DNA of 64,000 nucleotides, from NCBI GenBank assembly GCA_942159475.1, contig OW804096.1, positions 105,932,194 through 105,996,193 of the forward strand, written 5' to 3'. Source of the DNA: Sthenelais limicola (Eukaryota; Annelida; Polychaeta; Phyllodocida; Sigalionidae). Positions 32,039 through 42,140 of this stretch are shown here, piece after piece. The translations under genes and the position numbers were made by a program. Below the pieces are notes generated by a model. That model was not told where the DNA came from. It made no database searches and saw nothing but the letters and a program-made list of their open reading frames with translations. The number at the start of each line of letters is the position of its first letter. The stretch's first letter is position 1.

Positions 32039-32987
32039 CACTCTAAGAAAAAAGGGTTCTTTTGGGTTCTAGATAGAACCCCATGGTTCTACCAAGAACC
32101 CTAGGGTTCTTTGACACCTAAAAGGGTTCTTCGGGACCACCGGGGGTTCCATCTAGAACCATAGGGGTTCTTCATAGATTTCTCACCAGGTGGCAGTACC
32201 GTGGAACTTGGCTTTCACTAGGTGCCCTCACAGGTTACTACATGCTATTTACAATTTCTATTAAAACAAAAGTCTCACTAGTAATACTTATATGAGGCAT
32301 TTATACCTTATAGATATTACACTTTATAAACTTGGGAATATTGAAAGCAATGAAATCAATACTTTATTTGTATAACTTATCTGCTTGATGTTGAAAAATG
32401 TTGTGAAGAAAGCACCCTTATAATTCTAATATTATTACTATGAGTACTACTGAAGTACCAAAATTGTCAAACACCAAGTTGCAATGGATACCTATGTCAG
32501 CTGTAGGAGAGGATTATATTAAGGGTAAGTTTAAGTGATGGAAATGGATGAGGAACTCTGAAAAAGTCAAGCAAAGGGACTGCATATAATATGCAGTCTC
32601 TCCTTGAATGCTCTTGGGCAAAATGCTTCTGTGGAGAAACATGCTGCCTTAGCACTGAGCACAAATCTGCTATTATAAGGACCAGTCTAGATTCAACAGG
32701 GAATAATGAATTCATTACTTTATTCAGAATTAACATTGTAAATTACAAGCAATTTTAGGGATGCCAAATCAGGGTTCTATGTAAAACCCTACCTATTTTG
32801 GCCAGAGGGTTCTTCAAAGGGTTCTTCAAATCGAGGGTTCTATGTAGAACCCTGCCTATTCCCGAAACGGGGGTTCTACTTAGAACCCTCAAAAAAGGGT
32901 TCTAAGTAGAACCCTTAGGGGTTCTGCCATGTCGACAAGCTGAAGAACCCTTAAGGGTTCTTGTTAGAACCCTTTCTTCTTAGAGTG
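32039..32987. mobile_element. 949-bp MITE with TA target duplication and GGTTCT/AGAACC subterminal repeats
   Basis: The left end cactctaagaaaaaagggtt and the right end aaccctttcttcttagagtg are inverted repeats, each flanked by TA (32037-32038 and 32988-32989). TA duplication is typical of Tc1/mariner elements. Both end regions (32039-32180 and 32770-32987) are dense with gggttct / agaaccc words in both orientations. There is no transposase ORF in the 560-bp AT-rich centre, so it is non-autonomous. Confidence 0.85.
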
Positions 32988-33288
32988 TAGACAAAACTAG
33001 ATTAAATTGAACATGGATTATTGCTCAGAAATAATGCTAAATAGCATGTTAAATAAATAGAAATAAAAAATGTGTACATGATACATACCAGGGCTTACCA
33101 AGAAATAATTCCATTGGCTTTTGGTGTCTCCTGCCCAGTCGTTGAAGAAGCACTGAGGTTCAGTTGCATCGTTGGCTGCCTAAGCTTCTCCCTGCCGCTC
33201 GAACTGGCCTACGCTGATCGTAAAATGCGCTAATACGATGAAATCCTAATATTTATACTCTGGCAAACTGCTTATAAACGATCATTTG

Positions 33289-34363
33289 TTAGAGTGTAGC
33301 ACAGGCTCCAGTGGTTAAGCTAGAGCTGTTGGCAATAGTTGGCACAGATTGATTCTTAGTCCAAGGATTAACAGCAGGTATGGGAGCATCAACCAGCTTT
33401 GGCTTCTTAACCATCTGTCCTTGGGCCTTTCCTACAAAGCCAAAGCTGCCTCCTCCAGGGCCTGCCAGACGCTTCTGGTGACAACCAAACTCAGGTGGAA
33501 ATTCAGGTTGGCAGTGGTAACCATATTTGGATTATTCCTTACCTCGTCAATGATTTTACTGGCGCTAGGTTTACCCTTCTTATGCGATCCACTAGCACTG
33601 GTCAAATGGGTTTGTAAATCAGACATTCGATCAAATGAGTGGGGGCACCACCTGATAGGGCATTTAATACCACTTACCAAAGGTGTGTGCTCCTCGCACA
33701 AATGTCGGAGGAAAGTCTCCCTTGTCGTGCAGACCTTCACACCATCAGTATTCAAATTCTTCGAACGACAACAGGTAAAAGGACATCTCATTGTCACAGT
33801 GAAAATCTCTGCTGGCATTTTAAGCTTTAAGTATTGGTCTTCGAAGACCCCATAATTCTTTCCTGCAAGTATAGAATCCGTTTCACAACAATCTTTAAAA
33901 AGTTGCTCAAAACGACTCATGTCCTCAAGTTCATCGTCTATTTCCAGAATGGAAACAAATTGGTCCTTCTCTTCATTAGGCAAAATCGGAACCACAGAGA
34001 GATCCTCCTTAGGGCTCCATGATTTTGTTAATCTCTGTCTAATCTTGTAACACCTTACCACTCCATCATCTTTTTCTCGATGGCTCTCAGACGATTCAGA
34101 CGATTTCTTCTTAGATTTTGATGACTTAGATTTCAACCTAGAGTCACCAACTTTCGGTATCTTGTAGTTAGACATCTCCTTAGGGATGGCAATTCCAGTA
34201 GAGCTACAAGTCTTCAGAAAATCCTCCATGGAGGGACAATCCAGTTGAGTAGGGTCTTGCTAGAGGCACCTGACTCAGTTGGTTTCGGAATGTCTTTATG
34301 ATCGCTCATTTCAACATTATTCGGATCAACAGGAGATTTTCCTGCCGGCCCTTTCCCAGCCAT
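33289..34363 (-). pseudogene. Zinc-finger ORF of probable retroelement origin, frameshifted
   Basis: ATG at 34363 opens MAGKGPAGKSPVDPNNVEMS and runs to a stop at 34214. A second frame from 34229 to 33432 continues with EDFLKTCSSTGIAIPKEMS, a lysine/serine run (KSSKSKKKSSESSES), an acidic patch (EIDDELED), and two C2H2-like fingers: RCPFTCC...FLRHLCEEH and KCPIRWC...DLQTHL...SGSH. A third frame then reads VKKPKLVDAPIPAVNPWTK to a stop at 33289. At least two frameshifts are needed for one protein. A polypyrimidine tract with cag precedes the start, so a splice acceptor at about 34385 is possible. I do not recognise a host gene; an ORF1-type protein of a LINE is my best guess. Confidence 0.5.
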
Positions 34364-34383
34364 GTGGTCCAGGTCAGATATTT

Positions 34384-36123
34384 CCTGAAAAAAAAATAAA
34401 AAAATAACAATAGTTTAGAAATAATTCAAATATAAAGCGATGCACAACTTGCGCAGAAGCTGCAAGAAGCGCGCATACAGAATAGGTTGGATTATGAGAC
34501 CTCTCGCATCCAGTCCCATAGAACTCAATGCTGCACGTACTGTACAGTGCTCTCTCCGACGTCCGCGCTTCAGTCATAAGAATAGGCCATGCTGCGTCTG
34601 AGTGTCACTGGGAGACAGCCATTGTCACAACATCGCTTGCACGATGTCTATCATCGTCACGTTATGGCGAACCCTATGCCCTAAATACTTAAAAATGGCT
34701 AATATTTCCATCGAAAACAGTGAAGAAAAGACTTTAATGTGACCAGGACTTTATACACGTTCAAAAATGAACGCGGAATCGACGACAAACAACTAGTTGA
34801 TGAGGTAAGTGATTGAGCGGAAACGCCGGCTGGGGTTTATTTTAACTACATCCGCAAAATAATTCTACATCCGAAAAATAAACCTCTGAATCCGAAAAAT
34901 AAACTACTACATCCGTTTTCCGGTTTGACGACTTCCTGTCCAAACAGTAATTTATAAGTATCCAAAACCCTAGTTCGAATATCTACCCCTCTTATTCCTG
35001 TCGTCAGACAGGGTTCGATGCAATTTCATACGTATAACGAGGGCGTGGATGATGTGGGAAGGCAAAAATCAATGGGTACATGCAAAGTTGTTCACCTTTA
35101 ACATGTTGTCTCTAGCAATATTTCGCCGCAATTTCGTAATCCGCCGTCGAAGTTTAAGTGTTGTTTTGGTCTGATACATTTCTGAATCGGTGACCAAAAC
35201 TCCATGCCGTACTTCGCCATCTTGCATTGAAGTCACGTGACCGCAAGAGGCAGAAACCTACCATAGCTAGGGGCCAATAACCAGCTACAACACTGCACAT
35301 ATTTTTTACCATTTTCACTGTGTGTTAAGCGGATTGGCTGAGCCAGCTTAGATAGGCGTGGCTTCATTCTGCCAGCCACTATGACTGGAACAACACTCTG
35401 CCTTTTGCAAAGTAGCGCTAAATTTTCAAATATACATGGCGGCGATTCCATCGCCTCGCTAGCAGTTTAGTCTATAGTTTATTTAATATTGGATAATGAG
35501 CAACATACAGTGGCAAAAAAGTAAGTTTTATCATTGACGAAAGGTGGGCCATAAATTCGGGAGGTAGTTAGTTTGTGTAGGGGAAGTTACAGACTGTGAT
35601 GCTTGGTCTATGCGGCGTCTATGGGAGCTTTATATAGAAGACTGTACAACCCTACCTATACGGTAGGGGTGTATCCTACAACTACCAGAACCCCAGCAGA
35701 ATCCAAAGATCTGCTATTAATGGAAAACAATCGGGTTTTAAGTATGTCAATATAAATAAGAATAGCACAGAGACCCTACCAAGAGAGAAGGCTGAATCCA
35801 ATCAGTTGTAGAATGGTCTGCTTATAGCAGTGCCTACCAAGGTAGTTACCGTACATAAATCATTGCAATGTTTTTATTTTTCTCCATATATACAAGGATC
35901 ATCATGTACGCTCATAGATTAATCCAATGGAAACTTCTCGTTGTGTACTTTTTTATAATCGATTTATTCAAATAGCAGTCACAATTCGCCATGGCAGTAC
36001 AATTACTACCAGACTAGGAGAAAATTGCTATAATATCCACACTAGCACGGCGTATAACTATCAGGGAGATTGATGTTTCTCTTCCCTTTTCCTCATGTTT
36101 CTCTTCCCTTTTCCTCATGTTCC
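34384..36123. other. No confirmed gene; possible promoter near 35.2-35.5 kb
   Basis: No conserved protein recognised. At 35215-35240 gccatcttgc (YY1-type) is followed closely by gtcacgtgac, an E-box of the USF/CLEAR type, and catggcggcg lies at about 35436. Just after, ATG at 35495 reads MSNIQWQK up to a gtaagt donor at 35521. That could be a first coding exon but no partner exon was found. A 24-bp tandem repeat (tttctcttcccttttcctca) is at about 36075-36120. Confidence 0.3.
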
Positions 36124-36129
36124 CTCATG

Positions 36130-36762
36130 TTATGTTTTATCAACATAATTATTAATCTTATTAATTCTATTGTGCGGTTTTCTGCATTTTTTCTTCAACT
36201 TTTGAGACGTGCTGGGTTTATTTTTCACAGATTTTTCAACTGCATCCACCCCAAGCTTCTTCTCATTGGTAGAAGGTGGCTTTTGTGGAGGTCTTCCACG
36301 CTTTCTGGTATTATCCTGCTTCTGTCCAGAAATATATTGTTTAATTTCCTGGCCAGGATATATCTTACCTCTATCAAATTGAATGACATCTCTGCCTTTT
36401 TCACATAATTTTTCCATTTCAGGAGCATTTCCCAGATTAGTATTAATAGTCAAACCATCCTGTGAGGTTGGGTTGATCAGGAAATGGAATGGAATCAGGA
36501 AAAGGTTTTCAGGAAATCACCGTTCCAGCGAACATCTCTTGCTGTATTGAGAAGATATGTGCTCACATATCACTTTTTTCAGTATTTTGAAAGGTCCATC
36601 CCATTTAGCTCCATACTTATTACTGGCTATAGGTGGATAGTATCTGTAGACCCATTCACCTTCCATGAAGTTTCTGAGGCGTTTCCTCCGATCAAAATTC
36701 TTTTTCTGAGCAAGTGAAGTAACTTGTAACCTATCACAAGCAATTCTATGTCCCTTACGCAA
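36130..36762 (-). pseudogene. Gypsy integrase C-terminal region and AT-hook tail
   Basis: 36762-36517 encodes the post-core region (KKNFDRRKRLRNFMEGEWVY, YYPPIASNKYGAKWDGPFKI), matching the DRR...GDWV...KL...W.GPF pattern of gypsy integrases. A second frame 36453-36130 is a basic tail with RKRGRPPQKPP, an AT-hook core (GRP), and ends KINNYVDKT. Confidence 0.75.
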
Positions 36763-36794
36763 TTGTTCCAGGAATACACTACGTGCAGGTTGAT

Positions 36795-37471
36795 CTAATC
36801 CACCACAAGGTATATCAAGTCAGCAGGAGTATATGCCTCCTCACCGAATAACAAAGAATATGGCGTGCAACCAGTACTTGCATGAACGCTTGTATTATAT
36901 GGAATCAAAGTGTCCCATTTTTCAGAACCATAATCAATGCAACATGACAATTGTTCAACTAAGACTCTGTTAAAGCGTTCCGATTGTCCATTCCCCATGG
37001 GTCTATAGGGGCTCATATGCGATTTATGTATATCAAATATCTTACATAATTCTCTCATCACCCCACCTTCGAATTCTGGGGCTCCATCAGTGTGTATTGA
37101 GTTTGGCGTTCCAAATTGCAATATCCAATCTTTAAACAGTCCAGGTGACTGTCTCTGCCTTGTGATCGGGTAAGCAAAAGGCTTCTGACCATTTTGAAAA
37201 ACAATCGGTCACAACTAATACACATATATTGTCAGAGGTGAAATATTCTTTCCTGCTCTTGTTTTACGGGTTAGGCAGGCCTCACATTGCCTGATCCATC
37301 TCCCCACATCTCTAAGGCCTGGCCAGAAATATCTGTACAAGCATTTCCAAAATGTCCAACACAAGCTAGACCATGATGGCGATCGAATATATTCTTTCTA
37401 CAACTAAAAGGTACAACCACTCTACTGAATAATTTTCCTGTAAAAGGTTGCCTCCAGCGTAGACATAACAA
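36795..37471 (-). pseudogene. Gypsy integrase zinc-binding and catalytic core
   Basis: The zinc-binding region is split across frames: HHGLACVGHFG then, in another frame, YFWPGLRDVGRWIRQCEACL. The catalytic core at 37121-36795 has FGTPNSIHTDGAPEFEG (the second catalytic Asp), SPYRPMGNGQSERFNRVL (the Glu) and YNTSVHASTGCTPYSLLFG. The first catalytic Asp falls in a broken stretch near 37200. Confidence 0.85.
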
Positions 37472-37485
37472 TTTATCAAGAATTA

Positions 37486-38307
37486 TTAAATCATTTTTCT
37501 TAGCAACAATGCTGCGAAATTCATTGCTTTCAGCGCCAATATTAGTCGTTTTAAATCAGGATCTATTGCTTGTTCAGCCTCCAAATTTAAACCTTTTCGA
37601 ACATTATTTTTAATAACTCTTGTACTGGCTATGACAGCATTATGTGCCCCACAATCAGTGCAATCTTCTCTCTTACATCTGCTATAAGGAATATGTGAAA
37701 GCGCATCTGCATTGATGTTTACTAGCATGATGGCGAATAACACCAGGAGCAGTGATATTGTACAACTGCAAGGTCATCAACCATCGAGCAAGCATATGTT
37801 CCGGTTCTTTGAAGCCGATCAGCCAAGTTAATGAAGCATGATCGGTTCTCACAATAAAATCGGATCCAAGAATATAATGTTTAAATTTCTTGGCATAGGC
37901 TACAACTGCAAGCAATTCTTGATAGGTCGTACAATAATCACGTTGCGATCTACTTAATGAATGACTGGCATATCCAATGACTCTCTTTTCTCCATCCTGA
38001 ATCTGGGACAGTACTCCGGCCATACATTTACCACTTGCATCAGTATCTAAAATATATAGACCTTCTGCTCGTGGATAAGCAAGGACAGGTGCTTTTGTGA
38101 GAGCATTCTTCGTAGCTATAAAGGCAGCTTCACACTCTGGTGTCCACTGTACTTTATATTTGGCGATTTTACTCGAATTCCTAAGAATTTCCTGTATTGG
38201 AAAACCATATCAGAAAAATTCGGTACAAATTGCCTATAATATGAAGCAAATCCAAGAAATGATCTTACCTCTTTAACATTCTTAGGCTGTGGCCAATCTT
38301 TCACCAC
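37486..38307 (-). pseudogene. Gypsy RT connection and RNase H
   Basis: 38307-38116 has the RT thumb motif FLGFASYYRQFVPNFSDM. 38023-37682 has RNase H features: VIGYASHSLSRSQRDYCTTY then QELLAVVAYAKKFKHYI and VRTDHASLTWLIGF. The frame then changes and INADALSHIPYSRC (the NxADALSR-type end) follows at about 37713. All domain signatures are present but in several frames. Confidence 0.88.
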
Positions 38308-38903
38308 TTTGACTTTATCAGGGTCAGCACGAATACCTTCTTGTGAACCGGACTTTGAAAAAATTTACATTTCTTAGGTTTTAATTTGAGACCATATTCA
38401 CGTAGACAACTGAATACATCTTCCAAATTATTCAAAGTTTCTTGAAGCGATTTCCCAAATATTATTACATCATCTAAGTATACAAGGCATGTTTTATTAA
38501 CCAAGCCTTGCAACATTTTATTCATCATTTTCTGGAAAGTTGCTGGAGCATTGCAAAGGCCAAATGCCATTACTTTAAACTGATATAGCCCAGAAGCAGT
38601 GACGAAAGCTGTTTTTTCTTTGCTCTTTTCGTCCATTGCGATCTGCCAATAGCCACTTTCAAGATCTAATGTACAAAACCAGGTATTACCACCCAGAGCC
38701 TCCAGACAATCGTCAATGCGAGGCAAAGGATAGCAATCCTTCTTTGTGACACTATTTAACTTGCGATAGTCTACACAAAACCTTATGGTGTTATCATTTT
38801 TATTAACCATATCAATCGGAGAGGCCCAAGGGCTATCGCTTTCCTCTATCGCACCCGATTCTAACATTTTTTTAACATGTTCTTCAGCCACACTTCTTTT
38901 CAC
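38301..38903 (-). pseudogene. Gypsy reverse transcriptase
   Basis: Contiguous 200 codons covering most RT motifs: SPWASPIDMVNKNDNTIRFC, VDYRKLN, CTLDLESGYWQIAMDEKSK, FGLCNAPATFQKMMN and CLVYLDDVIIFGKS with the catalytic YLDD. This is the best-preserved part of the element. It ends in a frameshift near 38310. Confidence 0.93.
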
Positions 38904-38929
38904 AGGGGCCTGTCGGCGATAAGCTTGCT

Positions 38930-39428
38930 TTATAGGCTCAGCATCTCTATGTCTATAGTATGGGTGGTGTGAGATGTATATCCCAGGGTTTCTCCAGGTA
39001 GACGAAACACATCTTTATTTCTTAAGATCATTTCTCTCAGTATATTCTTCTCTCTATCACTTTTAACATGCGCATCGTTGATGAGCAGATCTATGATTGA
39101 TGTGTCAACACCTATATCTTCCACCTTATTAGCAGCAATATAGCAATCAGTGATTTCAGAAGGATTAACAGGTTTTAAGCTGCTTTCTTCTGCTTCATAT
39201 ATATATACCCAATGGGAGTATTTTTGCGCAGATGAATCGGGAGGGCAGTAGGGTTACATTCTGCATTGAACAAATATGTATTCAAGCCTCCAAAGATTTC
39301 TCCATTTCGCAATTCCGGCTGAGAGCCCCAGAATCTGTAAGTAATATTATCTCTAACAGGAGGATATTTCTTAGGTATGGGAATTGGGTCGATTATTTCT
39401 TCCTCGACCTGTTCCTCTTGTAATCCAA
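38930..39428 (-). pseudogene. Gypsy protease-RT linker region
   Basis: Minus-strand frames read NGEIFGGLNTYLFNAECNPT and LRKNTPIGYIYMKQ (39420-39175), then DREKNILREMILRNKDVFRL and THTIDIEMLSL (39124-38930), the segment that normally comes just before RT motif 1 in gypsy Pol (NKDVF...HTID). No protease active site was found upstream; that part is missing where the DIRS-like piece begins. Confidence 0.75.
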
Positions 39429-39429
39429 G

Positions 39430-39850
39430 CGCATGCCCAGTCCAGCTGACCCACCTAGCTATGTGGGCCAAACCGTGCACCCTCCATCCGAGCTCCCAGT
39501 GGACGTGCAGGGGTGTGTGTGTGCCTAGGCGTACACAGCCTCTGACCCACTGCAGGCCATACACCTACGCTTACTTGTTTTTGTTGATACACTCTTACCA
39601 AAGTTGCCATATACTAAAATCTAGCGGATAAAAAGTTCTCTTATTAAGCATGACCAATCTTAACATGTCATTTAATAATATTGGATAGCTTACAGTACTA
39701 TACAATTACTCAAATTCTGAGAGAAAAAGGAGAAAGTTAGAAGCCTATGGTTAATACATAAGGCTTCTGTGAGCCTGCCCGCCTAGCTCATAGTTTGGGC
39801 CGTTTTCCGCCGCTCTCTGTATGGCGCTGCCGTCAATTTGAAAATTGCCC
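39430..39850 (-). mobile_element. DIRS-type leader fragment inside the gypsy element
   Basis: The reverse complement closely matches 48553-49010, the leader of the DIRS-type element at 48.55 kb. Shared stretches include ccgctagattttagtatat, gtatcaacaaaaacaagtaa, ccactgggagc and ggtgggtcagctg. It ends abruptly at about 39430, where gypsy pol begins. Confidence 0.88.
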
Positions 39851-39887
39851 TATTAATAATAAGAGTAATCAGCTTTACTCCCCCAAA

Positions 39888-39903
39888 GGTCACGGCACCA
39901 AAA
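39888..39903 (-). other. Primer-binding site of the gypsy element
   Basis: On the minus strand ttttggtgccgtgacc follows the LTR end (gttaca) directly. The same tggtgccgtgacc motif follows the LTR at 62235, so two LTR elements here use the same kind of tRNA primer. Confidence 0.8.
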
Positions 39904-40253
39904 TGTAACGAACCTCGGTAAATGCAGGGGAGGAGAAATAAAGACAATAAGAAGAATCTATATTGTAGTTACTCTGTTTTATTCGACGATGGAGATTTAG
40001 ACATGGTACAATTGGGTACATAATATAAAAGGTGTTGTAAAGGTAAGGATAAGGTATAAAAGAAGTAGGTGAGAATAAAATGTAGTAGACTGACTTTCAT
40101 TGCCACCTTGTGGCCACTCTATACATAATAGAAGATAGAAATAATATGCGCAAAGCGCAAGGAATACATGCGCAGCATGTGCGTATATGTAAACCTATAT
40201 TAAATCCAGATGTAAGTAGTATAATGAAAGTAAGGTTAAAACATGGCACTACA
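39904..40253 (-). repeat. 350-bp LTR of the gypsy element
   Basis: In element orientation it starts tgtagtgccatg and ends ggttcgttaca, with TG/CA termini. An AATAAA (cgaataaaacag) lies at about 39980. It is bounded by the primer-binding site on one side and LINE ORF2 coding sequence on the other, which fixes both ends well. The partner LTR is absent. Confidence 0.78.
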
Positions 40254-40588
40254 TATATATCTTAATCTGGGTAATCACCTTTTTGGAAGAATTGTACTTT
40301 TCAAGTGAACAAAAATACTTAGTCGATTTTTCACCGTCCACTGCCCATTTGGCTCTTGACCTGAGTGTAGCCCCTTCTGCAGCTCCAACTCTTTTAGATC
40401 ATTTATAATACAACATTTTTCAATTAACTCTTCGTTTGACAGGTTTCTCTTGTTTTCTAACAAGTCTAATCATTCAGTCAGCACATTATTTCTACATTTT
40501 TTAGCTCTTGCTCTGTTAACACTTGTTTTTATAGCGAGTTCTCTGACTCTCAACTTGAAAAATTCCCAGATAATTTTATCTGTTAATT

Positions 40589-41176
40589 TTAATTCTCTTT
40601 AACAATATGTTCTACCCCGTCCACAAATACATCATCAGATAATAATTGGGCATTGAACTTCCAGTATCCTCTGCCTCTAGGAGGGAGGCTCAACGAAACA
40701 GAAATTAATAATTCTTTATGATCAGATAATACTTTAGTGTATACCTTGTGTTTTTTAACCCTGGATACAATATTCTCTGAAATAAAAACATAATCAAGTC
40801 TTGACACTTGGGATGCCCTTGACCAAGTCGTCTGTGGTAGCTGCCCTCGACTGTTTTCTCGTTCAGCTATAATGTCACAGAGATCTAGGGATGATGTTAA
40901 GTCTTTCAATGCTATGCTGGATTTTGAGTCCGGTTTATATGTTAAATCCGTGTTAAAGTCACCTGTGATAATTAGATTATCAAAAATCAAATCACCCATT
41001 TTTTCTCTAACCTTCTTTAACAAAGCACATTGATCCTTAATATGGTCAGACGTAGGGGCATGTATATTTACGATACAAGTTCTAATACCTTTCACATTTA
41101 ATAAGACATACACCCATCTACCGTTAGGGTCAGCTTCAGAATCCACCAAATATTCTTGTAATTCTCTAGAAATCAT
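40589..41176 (-). pseudogene. LINE ORF2 AP-type endonuclease
   Basis: 195 open codons with the hallmarks of the endonuclease/exonuclease/phosphatase fold: WVYVLLNVKGIRTCIVNIHA (NIHAP), DNLIITGDFNTDL (GDFN catalytic), SRASQVSRLDYVFIS (RLDY) and VLSDHKELLIS (SDH catalytic His). The N-terminal strand is lost upstream through a frame break, and linker frames downstream are broken. Confidence 0.92.
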
Positions 41177-41375
41177 GATTAAAACCCCTTTTGATGCTGA
41201 GGTACCATGGCTATATATTAACTTTTCCTGCCACTGCAGCTTTTCTCTTTTTCTGGTCTTTTAGACCATTAGCATTATTCGATAAAACGGTAATAACTGA
41301 ATCTTCACACATGATAGGCTCCATATTACAGGTTGGAACAATCCTGGCATCCTTTTCTTAAAAAATAGAGAAAGT

Positions 41376-42140
41376 CTAGGATTCATCCATCTTTTCTGGT
41401 ATTTCCTCCCTGTTCATGGGTAGTTTTTCCGGATCATCATCATGGGTGTGTGTGTGGGGGGGGGGGGGGTGGTTCACTACTAGCTCAGGCGCATCCTGGC
41501 CTTTCTTGTCATCCTTTGTGCCCTTGCAAACTTCCTTTTCTTGTCCTCTCTTTGGGGACTCTTCCTGGACTTTCATCATGGCTTTGTCTTTCTCTTATGC
41601 TTTGGCGCACAAGCATCCAGCATTTCTCCAAGAAATTGCCATTGGGAGGCTATTTGTCGGTTTGGAGTACCTCTGGGTTATTCAACCCCATCCCTATTCC
41701 CCAGTCCTTGTCACGGGGTGAAGCCTCCCCAATCATTTACATTTAGTGAATGTTAGTGAATTGGGTACCATTCTGTCAATCATCCTGGGTAGCAAGTTCA
41801 TGTGATACATTTTTTGTAGCTCCTCTTTGCCTGTTTCTTCTTCTTTCTTCTTTTCCAGTCTTTCGTATTCCTTTTTGACCACTTCATCAACCTTTACTTC
41901 TGCGTGACGTTTTTTCAGGAAGCCACCAGTGGACGTATCTAACAGGATTTTGTGGTTACTCTCCTTTTTAATCACAGAAATACCCTCAGCACTCGTTTGG
42001 ATAGTTTCCTCTGACTGTTCATTTTCAATGTTTTCTAAGGCCTCAATTAGCTTCTCAAATTGCTCTTCCATGGTTTTGACACAGTTCTTTAGGTTAGCAT
42101 ACCTATTCTCATTCTTCTCAAAAACATTAGGCTCCCTCAT
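41376..42140 (-). pseudogene. LINE ORF1-like charged ORF
   Basis: 42140-41733 encodes a coiled-coil-like protein (MREPNVFEKNENRYANLKNC, VKTMEEQFEKLIEALENIEN, KEYERLEKKKEEETGKEELQ). A second frame 41579-41376 is charged and crosses a (CA)n/poly-C tract at about 41447-41470 that has expanded into repeated PPPP and HTHTH. The position upstream of the endonuclease suggests ORF1, but no RRM or zinc knuckle is visible. Confidence 0.55.

Larger units (their letters stand above)
36124..40253 (-). mobile_element. Gypsy-type LTR retrotransposon, degenerate, gag replaced
   Basis: Read on the minus strand the order is LTR (40253-39904), primer-binding site (39903-39888), a DIRS-like leader segment (39850-39430) where gag should be, then linker, reverse transcriptase, RNase H, integrase and a C-terminal tail ending near 36130. 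The domain order RT-RH-IN is that of gypsy/Ty3. Frameshifts and stops break pol into pieces, so it is inactive. I find no second LTR near 36.1 kb. The outer LTR end abuts LINE ORF2 sequence at 40254, so it was inserted into that LINE. Confidence 0.88.
40254..42140 (-). mobile_element. 5' part of a LINE (ORF1 and endonuclease), cut by the gypsy element
   Basis: Minus-strand order is ORF1-like coiled-coil/charged ORF (42140-41376), then the endonuclease (41176-40589), then the EN-RT linker (KWAVDGEKSTKYFCSLEKYN and SSKKVITQIK) which ends exactly at the gypsy LTR at 40254. The RT half is not found beyond the gypsy element. Frameshifts show it is dead. An L1/Tx1-like clade is the likely affiliation. 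Confidence 0.82.

Noticed and set aside
33349..33855. 168-codon + strand ORF
   Set aside because: Antisense to the zinc-finger ORF on the minus strand, which has the recognisable motifs.
40589..42140. Intact LINE with both ORFs
   Set aside because: ORF1 and ORF2 are each in more than one frame, the start of the endonuclease is lost, and the RT half is missing.
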